DNA of 5,637 bases from Herpetosiphonaceae bacterium (lineage in GTDB: Bacteria > Chloroflexota > Chloroflexia > Chloroflexales > Kallotenuaceae): positions 1-5,637 of the forward strand of contig JASKZZ010000378.1 in NCBI GenBank assembly GCA_030147335.1, given 5' to 3'. A program made the translations under genes and the position numbers. Shown piece by piece: positions 1 through 5,185 of the stretch (positions are counted from its first letter, which is position 1; the number at the start of each line of letters is the position of its first letter). Below the pieces are notes generated by a model. That model saw nothing but the letters and a program-made list of their open reading frames with translations. It was not told where the DNA came from and did no database searches.

Positions 1-2215
1 AGTGCATTTCGTTGATTACCATATTCTCGTACGGCTGCGGCGGATAGTACGTATATTCGGCTAATTTACTCAAAACATCACCTGAAAGAACACGTGCTTT
101 GACCGTTGTTACCTGCGAAATGGTAACTCTAACACCGTCAGCACCGTTAACAGCGCCCGGCGCAATGACACCAAGCTCGCCACGCGGATCGGTTCCATCT
201 GTGGTGTAGAAAATGTCTCCTGCATCGGTGTTTACCGAGTTTGATATATCAAGCCCGAAGTTTGCGGCGACAGCGCCGCCATGCAGTGAAAATGCGGGAG
301 GCTTCACACCGGTTTGATACCAGCCATTCGTGACGTACTGGCTCACCAGATTGTTGCTGCGATTGGGGCAGTAGCTCGAAAGCTTGAGGTCGCGTACATC
401 AACCCATGTTCGCTGGTCATTATCAGGAACTGAGTTGGCGGGATCGGTGTCACCGTCAGGCAAATCGCGACTATTCAGATAGGCAGGAAATGCTTTTGGC
501 GCGACCGTCGGCGAAACACCTGTCAGCGGATATACGTCTCGCGCGTAATCGCCCCAACGCGCCGACTCGCCAATGACCGCCTGGTCAATCACATCGGCTA
601 GCTGCTTGTAAACAACAGCACAGTTGCTAGGCGTGAGCTTACCGGTAGGATCAACCACATGCTTGTACAGCCGGTCTGTCAAAACCTGGCGGAACTCCGC
701 GTTCGTAAGCAGGCGCTGGAAAACATGCACCGGCGCGTCGGACGGCCCCTTTGTATCAAGCAGCATGGTTGTGTTTTCGTTGACATTGTTCAGCCCGCTA
801 TCGTTATCCCAGGGAATGAACTTGAAGCGTGTATCCGGCCCAGCGGTTTGGCGATACGCGTTCCAGTTGTGATGTGGCCAGTCCGTCTTGCCGATATAAT
901 GCACATGCACAAAGTAGTCAGCGAGATTTACCACATCGACCTTGTTTTTCACAACTTGGTACTGTTCGTTGCTGATTGACCCGCTGCTGCCGACCGAGGA
1001 CAACAAGTCATTCCAGGCGGTAACCGCAGCAGGGTCGTCATCATTCCATGGAACGTCGCCCATTTCCTCTTCAGGCTCGACCAAATCGTAGTCTGTTTCG
1101 CGCATCCCCAAATACGATTGCAGAAACTTCTCGTCGATGCGCTCGGCGACATTGTACAACCCCCAATACATACCGTTGATATAAACATGGGTGTATGTAC
1201 CATGCGACGTGAGATTACCCATCTGTAGCCACACTCGCCGCGCAAACTCATCGTTAATATAATCCGCGTTACGGCGTTGATCCCGGTCGAAATACGTCCA
1301 CGAACGATTGCCACCGTTACGCAACACGATGCGGTCGAACTTCGTTACCGGATCATCATGATCGAACAGTCGGAAATCAAGTTTGGGCGTGCCATATGAA
1401 GCTTTGAAATAAATACGAAAGGTTTTTTTCGGCTGTCGATGTGGGCGGCGGCTTGCTTGACCGTGGAGGCGCATGCCGCCATATACCGCAAAACCAGGCG
1501 AACCATCAGGATTAAGCCACTCAAGCGAAATTGGACGCTCCCACTTCTTGCCTAGCGGGTCTGATGTATAAGGTTCTTTGGCGCTTGGGTTATAGTAAAT
1601 CCCATAGTTCTGATCCCACAGATTGGGCAGGTCGGTCACAATCGAGAGTGACGGAAGCGATGTCATCACATCGTTGAACTTAGCGCTGTTCATTGGGTGA
1701 TTGACAACCTCCGGGTCCATCCCATAATCAGCTGGGTAGGTACCATATTCGTCATCTGCCGAAAACTTGGCAGGCCACCCTGCTTGCGGCGCGTCCGGCT
1801 GATTACGCACATTGTTCAGAAAAATATAGGAGTGCGTTACAACCCGCGTTATCGTCGAGTTTGATGTATAGGCAATAGCTCGTACCACGGTTGTCGTCGT
1901 GACGTTAAGTGGGCCATTGTACACAGTACCCTTGCTTGTTGTCGGTGTCGATCCGTCTAAGGTATAGCGGATCGTTGCTCCCGACAAGCTGCTTGTTAAG
2001 GACAGCCCAAACGCACTGCTATAAAATCCACGCTTGACGCTAAAACTAATCGGCTCTGTTGTTGTCGTTTCTGCGGCTGCCATAAATGGCGCAAATAAGG
2101 GATATAAAAGTGCAAGCAGAAGAATTGCAATGGGAACTAATCTGAAGACCGTACGCCGATCCTGCGCGAAGGAACCGATACTTTCGGAACGCGACCGCCG
2201 AAATGCTATAAACAT
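1..2215 (-). CDS. CotH-kinase-like exported protein with chitobiase-C-terminal-like repeats (3' end cut by window)
   Basis: The frame is open for 738 residues with no stop and leaves the window. The start is ATG at 2215, with AGGAG six bases upstream. A basic N-terminus of about 25 residues precedes a hydrophobic stretch (about 27-44) and an AAA/E site, so the protein is probably exported. Residues about 78-118 resemble a chitobiase/hexosaminidase C-terminal-type (CHB_HEX_C) repeat (IRYTLDGSTPT). About 185-500 is the CotH domain: GGMRLHGQASRRP...PKKTFRIYF (247-270), DYINDEFARRVW (318-329), VYINGMYWGLYNVAERIDEKF (344-364), TDWPHHNWNAYR (444-455) and FIPWDND (466-472). The last two carry the acidic and Asn residues expected at the atypical kinase active site. 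A second repeat (IFYTTDGTDP) lies at 668-677. The end reads MVINEMH, as lamin-tail domains begin. CotH of Bacillus phosphorylates spore coat proteins; the substrate here is unknown. It is probably the last of three linked genes. The family call is firm, kinase activity is not. Confidence 0.92.
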   Translation of the reverse strand, partial: MFIAFRRSRSESIGSFAQDRRTVFRLVPIAILLLALLYPLFAPFMAAAETTTTEPISFSVKRGFYSSAFGLSLTSSLSGATIRYTLDGSTPTTSKGTVYNGPLNVTTTTVVRAIAYTSNSTITRVVTHSYIFLNNVRNQPDAPQAGWPAKFSADDEYGTYPADYGMDPEVVNHPMNSAKFNDVMTSLPSLSIVTDLPNLWDQNYGIYYNPSAKEPYTSDPLGKKWERPISLEWLNPDGSPGFAVYGGMRLHGQASRRPHRQPKKTFRIYFKASYGTPKLDFRLFDHDDPVTKFDRIVLRNGGNRSWTYFDRDQRRNADYINDEFARRVWLQMGNLTSHGTYTHVYINGMYWGLYNVAERIDEKFLQSYLGMRETDYDLVEPEEEMGDVPWNDDDPAAVTAWNDLLSSVGSSGSISNEQYQVVKNKVDVVNLADYFVHVHYIGKTDWPHHNWNAYRQTAGPDTRFKFIPWDNDSGLNNVNENTTMLLDTKGPSDAPVHVFQRLLTNAEFRQVLTDRLYKHVVDPTGKLTPSNCAVVYKQLADVIDQAVIGESARWGDYARDVYPLTGVSPTVAPKAFPAYLNSRDLPDGDTDPANSVPDNDQRTWVDVRDLKLSSYCPNRSNNLVSQYVTNGWYQTGVKPPAFSLHGGAVAANFGLDISNSVNTDAGDIFYTTDGTDPRGELGVIAPGAVNGADGVRVTISQVTTVKARVLSGDVLSKLAEYTYYPPQPYENMVINEMH

Positions 2216-2221
2216 ATGTCG

Positions 2222-2226
2222 CTCCT
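2222..2226 (-). promoter_or_regulatory. Ribosome binding site of the CotH-like gene
   Basis: AGGAG on the minus strand, six bases before ATG 2215. It fixes the start of a frame that has a long basic stretch before its hydrophobic signal segment. Without this site, a start nearer the hydrophobic core would have been considered. Confidence 0.7.
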
Positions 2227-2251
2227 GAATAGAAACTGGCGTGAATAGAGC

Positions 2252-2272
2252 AAAAAGGTGCTAAAACCACCT
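2252..2272 (-). terminator. Weak terminator-like hairpin upstream of the CotH-like gene
   Basis: On the minus strand AGGTG (2272-2268), a 7-base loop and CACCT (2260-2256) form a 5-bp stem followed directly by a T-run (2255-2252). It ends 36 bases before the CotH-like start. The stem is short for an efficient intrinsic terminator, so it could act as a partial terminator or be chance. It overlaps the neighbouring inverted repeat at 2270-2291. Confidence 0.25.
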
Positions 2273-2291
2273 GTGTCATGTGACATTCAGG
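2270..2291 (-). promoter_or_regulatory. Interrupted inverted repeat, possible operator or anti-terminator arm
   Basis: Plus strand: CCTG (2270-2273), TGTCA (2274-2278), a TG centre, TGACA (2281-2285), two unpaired T, CAGG (2288-2291). Nine base pairs are possible around one 2-base bulge. As DNA, the TGTCA-TG-TGACA core could bind a dimeric regulator. As RNA on the minus strand it would form a hairpin whose 3' arm shares three bases with the next, terminator-like hairpin. No regulator is identified. Confidence 0.25.
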
Positions 2292-2495
2292 CAGAAAGAA
2301 GCAAAAACAGGACAAGCCAGTCATTGCTGTGCAAATTGTCCAACACATTGATTTTGAGCAGCTAGGTTCGTTACTGGAAACGAGCAGGCTGAGTCGAGAC
2401 GTAGTGGCGGCAGGCAGGCAGCAGCGACGAGAACACGCTTCTAACTGCACGATCCTGGTTGGCGCAGCGTTGCCAATAGGTGAGGGACACGGCTG

Positions 2496-3383
2496 TTACA
2501 CCTGCGTGACCAAACGCGAGGCACCACTGACGGGCAGAAAGCTTCGTAGGTCGGCACGCTCAGTTGACACAGTATGGGGCCGAACTGGCAGCGTATCAGC
2601 ATCAAACTCATCGTCGCGTACAAAATACTGCTTGCGCACATGCTGAAACGGATTACTCCGCAGCTGTGGTTGTACCAGACTCAACCCCAGGCAATACTTG
2701 CTGCCCGCAGCAGGCCGTACTCCCATGTTCCACAGTATTTGGTCGGCCTCGCCTCGTCCACGCTCCGATTTCGTCTCGACCAATACATGATCGGGCGCCA
2801 TCTGTCCTTGCCAATCGGTATCAACAGCGAAGGCAAGGTTAAAGTCGCACGTGATACGCTCCATCGACGTCAGGCAGGTTAGTGTTATTCGCTGATAGTG
2901 CGTACGCAGCGTTGGAACAAGGGATTGCGTCAAGGTCTGGCCGTAGGAAGCATATAAGCGGTCTTGCAGAAACGATGTAGCTTCGGGCGTTACCTGGTTG
3001 CGCTCTGCTTCGGTGTATGACATCTTGTACTTGATTGTCTCCCCTCGTCCTCCCTTAAGCTTAAGCTCGAATACACACAATCCGCTGTCAACATAACGAC
3101 GGCTACGGATCTTGAACCGCTTGCGACGCCCTTGGACATGTGCCCAATAGCTTGTTAGTTCTTCCGTATCGAAATACTGCGTATCATAGGTGAAGCTGCG
3201 CTGCCCGTCGATTTCGAGCATCACATACGATTGTTGCAGCACGTCGGCAAAGGCTACAAACGTGGACCATGGCAGAAAATATTTGTTGTCTGCTCGCGTT
3301 TGTAATGCCGCGCGATGGTTCAGATCAGATAAAGAAATGGCACTAAACTGTGCAGTAAGTTCCGCCATACCTTTGGGACACAT
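2496..3383 (-). CDS. VTC-domain protein, probable polyphosphate polymerase
   Basis: A 295-residue soluble protein with no membrane segment, made almost wholly of one VTC domain. This is the fold of yeast Vtc4, which builds inorganic polyphosphate from ATP inside a basic tunnel. Motifs in order: RADNKYF (30-36), with the N-terminal basic and Lys positions; TQYFDT (68-73); GRRKRFKIRSRRYVDS (85-100), with the paired Arg of the tunnel; FELKLKGGRGETIKYK (105-120), with further tunnel Lys; YQRITL (163-168); ERITCD (175-180); LVETKS (201-206), whose Glu203 is the likely metal ligand; GSKYCLG (227-233), the usual C-terminal Lys position. The key charged residues therefore appear intact. The bacterial form lacks the SPX and membrane domains of yeast Vtc4. 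The frame is open upstream to 3533, inside the DUF4956 gene, but the Shine-Dalgarno site selects ATG 3383. It follows the DUF4956 gene by 40 bases, so co-transcription is likely. The substrate and product are inferred from the family. Confidence 0.92.
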   Translation of the reverse strand: MCPKGMAELTAQFSAISLSDLNHRAALQTRADNKYFLPWSTFVAFADVLQQSYVMLEIDGQRSFTYDTQYFDTEELTSYWAHVQGRRKRFKIRSRRYVDSGLCVFELKLKGGRGETIKYKMSYTEAERNQVTPEATSFLQDRLYASYGQTLTQSLVPTLRTHYQRITLTCLTSMERITCDFNLAFAVDTDWQGQMAPDHVLVETKSERGRGEADQILWNMGVRPAAGSKYCLGLSLVQPQLRSNPFQHVRKQYFVRDDEFDADTLPVRPHTVSTERADLRSFLPVSGASRLVTQV

Positions 3384-3387
3384 ATTC

Positions 3388-3393
3388 CCTCCT
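3388..3393 (-). promoter_or_regulatory. Ribosome binding site deciding the VTC start
   Basis: AGGAGG on the minus strand, four bases before ATG 3383. The match is perfect but the spacing is short. It rules out the upstream in-frame ATG at 3533, which would overlap the DUF4956 gene and add 50 Cys/Pro-rich residues unlike a VTC N-terminus. A second in-frame ATG at 3368 (residue 6) is about 19 bases away and less likely. Confidence 0.75.
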
Positions 3394-3423
3394 ATTCCTG
3401 GCTGTACACTTCGGTTGCACGAA

Positions 3424-4017
3424 CTATTGCGAGGCGTAGCGTACATTAAGCACGGTGATTTCGCGCACATAGTCAACATGGGCAATCGCGTAGTCCAGCA
3501 CACGCACGTTAAGCCGTTGTTCCAGGTCGGCACGCAAACTTTGGTCGTTTGGATGAATCTTGTCTAACGTAATCTGCTGCCGCCCGACGCGCTGGAGCAA
3601 ACGTGGATGATCCATTACGTAAACCACCAGCACCGCTACCGCATTGAGCATAAGGATAAAACTGCTTTCAAACATTGTTGGCGCAACACTCCCAACGCCA
3701 AAAGCATTGACGAGCGCGATCACTAGCGCAACAAACGCATACGCCAGCTCGGTGTTGCTGAACTCTTCGCTACGAATGCGAATGATCGACAAGATCGCGA
3801 ACAATCCAAACCCAACCCCAAGCCCTGTTTCTGAAAGAGACATGACGGTCATGACGAGGAAAACGCCGACGTTGATCGTTGTGTAAGCCATGAGCAAATC
3901 GCGCCGCGAGTGACGCCGAAAGTAAATAATGAATGCGACAAACATAATGGCCACGATATCGGCCAGTAGATGAACACCAAAACTTATAAAATTTGCAGCA
4001 GATATTCCTGTCGTCAC
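3424..4017 (-). CDS. DUF4956 family multi-pass membrane protein
   Basis: A 197-residue integral membrane protein. Hydrophobic segments lie at about 13-33, 42-60, 66-80, 91-108 and 117-134, so four or five passes. The family hallmark is GLGVGFGLFAILSIIRIRSEE (65-85), followed by TELAYAFVALVIALVNAFG (89-107). The conserved IRIRSEE puts two Arg and two Glu at a membrane edge. Residues 135-197 form a charged cytoplasmic-type tail with an alternating strand/helix pattern (LRADLEQRLNVRVLDYAIAH, then VREITVLNVRY), like a small alpha/beta domain. Start: GTG at 4017, with AAGGAG eight bases upstream. It is the first recognised gene of the unit and sits 40 bases before the VTC gene. DUF4956 has no established biochemical role. 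Because bacterial VTC proteins lack their own membrane part, I infer that this protein anchors the polymerase or passes its product across the membrane. Confidence 0.92.
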   Translation of the reverse strand: MTTGISAANFISFGVHLLADIVAIMFVAFIIYFRRHSRRDLLMAYTTINVGVFLVMTVMSLSETGLGVGFGLFAILSIIRIRSEEFSNTELAYAFVALVIALVNAFGVGSVAPTMFESSFILMLNAVAVLVVYVMDHPRLLQRVGRQQITLDKIHPNDQSLRADLEQRLNVRVLDYAIAHVDYVREITVLNVRYASQ

Positions 4018-4025
4018 AGTTTTCT

Positions 4026-4031
4026 CTCCTT
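4026..4031 (-). promoter_or_regulatory. Ribosome binding site for the GTG-started DUF4956 gene
   Basis: AAGGAG on the minus strand, eight bases before GTG 4017. This supports a non-ATG start. The resulting N-terminus (MTTGISAANF) leads directly into the first membrane segment, as expected for the family. Confidence 0.75.
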
Positions 4032-4146
4032 GGTATGGAACGTATGATGCAGCCCTACAATTACTTTCGGCACTTGTTGCATGCTCCAGCTCGAAACCGT
4101 TGCCGTATGCCGCCTTGTATTTCCGTAAACCTCACTGCTGCCTTGT

Positions 4147-4224
4147 CTATTTCCTGCAATCGCGCTGGAAGACCACAACATTATTTTTAACAAAAGGTTG
4201 ACTTGCCCTTAACATAGTTTTCAT
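4147..4224 (-). CDS. Possible 25-residue leader peptide upstream of DUF4956
   Basis: A small frame reading MKTMLRASQPFVKNNVVVFQ then RDCRK and TAG. It has GGGAG six bases before its ATG, which is a good ribosome binding site. It is basic, has no membrane segment and resembles nothing I know. It lies 129 bases upstream of the DUF4956 start on the same strand, where a leader peptide could sit. It may equally be a chance frame, since the region is AT-rich and short frames are expected. Confidence 0.22.
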   Translation of the reverse strand: MKTMLRASQPFVKNNVVVFQRDCRK

Positions 4225-4561
4225 ATCTTTCTCCCATAATTAAAAATGGATAGCTATGTACATCACGAACACCCGATAGTGCTTGTAGCGAATTGCACTC
4301 CTTCATACATGGGTTTACGGCCAAATCAACACCTACAAGCAATAGATAGTTGTTACAACGCGCAGCTATACAGCCGGTGTAAGCGCCTGACAAACAGTTT
4401 TTGTTACACCACCTTCCGTTCATGCAGCACAGCAAAGCTAAAGCTCTACCATACAGAACCCGCGTACTAGCTACGCTGTGGTAATGCCATCATGCCCCAA
4501 GACGAACATCGTCTGAGCATAAGCCGTCGCATCGTGGCGAATCAGTATCTACGTTGTGCTA

Positions 4562-4582
4562 CGGCAACAAGACTCCTTGCCG
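4562..4582. repeat. GC-rich inverted repeat in the divergent region
   Basis: CGGCAA (4562-4567) and TTGCCG (4577-4582) with a 9-base spacer. There is no T-run on either side, so it is not a terminator. It is possibly an RNA hairpin or chance. Confidence 0.25.
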
Positions 4583-4705
4583 CCTCAAATATGTTTAAGT
4601 TATAGATATGAGCAAGCAACCGGGAAGCACGGAACGTGGCGCGCAATGCTACTTGCGGTGCCTATTCACCGAGGAATAGACGAGGTACGATAAAGTGTAG
4701 CCGGG

Positions 4706-4807
4706 ATGTTTCTAAACCATGATTACGAAGAAATGGACCAAGTTGAGGTTGAACTAATGTTCCTTGTGTGTCAAGTCTTGTTGTATGACGGAAACTACAG
4801 TTCTTAG
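4706..4807 (+). CDS. Possible 33-residue acidic small ORF
   Basis: ATG 4706 opens a frame of 33 codons ending in TAG. The sequence begins MFLNHDYEEMDQVEVELMFL and ends VCQVLLYDGNYSS. It is strongly acidic in the first half and hydrophobic in the middle, a more protein-like mix than the other frames in this gap. No clear ribosome binding site precedes the ATG, and the frame is closed by TAA at 4691. It could be a fragment of a decayed gene or chance. No family recognised. Confidence 0.12.
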   Translation: MFLNHDYEEMDQVEVELMFLVCQVLLYDGNYSS

Positions 4808-4813
4808 GAAGTC

Positions 4814-4841
4814 ACTCTTATATTAACGCAGTGTTAAGAGT
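4814..4841. repeat. Inverted repeat ACTCTTA/TAAGAGT
   Basis: Seven-base arms (4814-4820 and 4835-4841) around a 14-base spacer. Inside lies a second nested pair, TTAAC (4823-4827) with GTTAA (4833-4837), around GCAGT. The outer and inner pairings compete. The size and symmetry would suit a dimeric DNA-binding protein, but no matching copy was seen elsewhere in the window. Confidence 0.3.
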
Positions 4842-4976
4842 ATTAGTTACGCGCATTTTGGTTAAGAAATAGTCAACGTTCTAGGCGGGTGGCAAGTCGG
4901 CTGAAGGATTGCTCCGGCGTAAACTACACTCTGCGCATAGACTAAAACCAACGCTCACCATCATCAGCGCCACCTC

Positions 4977-5003
4977 CATGCTTGCATGTATGATCATATG
5001 CAT
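4977..5003. repeat. Cluster of adjoining palindromes upstream of the flavoprotein gene
   Basis: Three palindromes abut or overlap within 27 bases: CATGC-TT-GCATG (4977-4988), TATGATCATA (4989-4998) and ATGCAT (4998-5003). They lie about 185 bases before the flavoprotein start. This could be an operator cluster, but each element alone is close to chance expectation. Confidence 0.25.
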
Positions 5004-5185
5004 TCCGCGTGTATCTCCACGGCGTCCTCGACTTCGCAGCATAACAAAGCCATGCTACACTAAACTCCACAAGTACCATATTGATTACTCGCAATACGGA
5101 GTAGCCCTGTGCTTTATTTGTTTATGCTGCCAAAGTATTCGTCTTCTCGTGTGCATATGTACAGCTTGCCATCGGTGGAGCGCAT

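Larger units (their letters stand above)
2216..2495. other. Gap between the VTC and CotH-like genes
   Basis: These 280 bases lie between the VTC stop codon and the CotH-like start. Open frames here on either strand have no family resemblance and look like chance frames. Just after the VTC stop there is an inverted repeat, TTGGC (2459-2463) with GCCAA (2472-2476) around an 8-base loop. It has no T-run after it on the minus strand, so it is not a clear terminator, though it could protect an mRNA end. Nearer the CotH-like gene are two overlapping inverted repeats, listed separately. I found no convincing -35/-10 pair. The gap is much longer than the 40 bases between the two upstream genes, so the CotH-like gene may have its own promoter or a transcript-level control. 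Confidence 0.6.
4018..5185. other. Long divergent intergenic region
   Basis: About 1.17 kb separate the leftward DUF4956-VTC-CotH unit from the rightward flavoprotein gene. Frames here reach at most about 97 codons, lack family motifs, are often Cys-rich and mostly lack ribosome binding sites, so I do not call a full-size gene. By eye it is more AT-rich than the flanking genes, especially 4185-4250. It holds several short inverted repeats besides those listed separately: TGCTTGTAG with CTACAAGCA (4280-4288 and 4333-4341), GTTGT-T-ACAAC (4349-4359), AGACGA-ACA-TCGTCT (4500-4514), CTATTC with GAATAG (4662-4679) and TACTC with GAGTA (5086-5103). Each is near what chance would give in this length. 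No tRNA-like T-arm or riboswitch core was recognised. It must contain the promoters of both units, but I cannot place them. A decayed gene cannot be excluded. Confidence 0.6.

Noticed and set aside
624..979. Plus-strand frames of 82 and 106 residues
   Set aside because: Antisense to the CotH domain, without ribosome binding sites or recognisable motifs.
949..1314. 121-residue minus-strand frame
   Set aside because: It lies entirely inside the CotH-like gene in another frame. The Cys/Arg-rich translation has no family features, while the main frame carries the full CotH motif series.
2046..2450. 134-residue minus-strand frame spanning the gap and the CotH-like start
   Set aside because: It would overlap the start of the CotH-like gene, is Cys/Ser-rich and resembles no family. 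The gap part is better explained as noncoding.
3384..3533. Fifty-residue N-terminal extension of the VTC protein from ATG 3533
   Set aside because: It overlaps the DUF4956 gene, is Cys/Trp/Pro-rich unlike VTC proteins, and a perfect AGGAGG precedes ATG 3383.
3190..3567. 125-residue plus-strand frame
   Set aside because: Antisense to the VTC and DUF4956 genes, whose own frames are firmly identified.
4280..4341. Nine-base inverted repeat TGCTTGTAG/CTACAAGCA as mobile-element ends
   Set aside because: The arms enclose only 44 bases, show no target duplication and contain no coding sequence; chance is sufficient.
4187..4435. 82-residue Cys-rich minus-strand frame upstream of DUF4956
   Set aside because: It needs a TTG start, has no Shine-Dalgarno sequence, and the Cys-rich composition is typical of noncoding frames.
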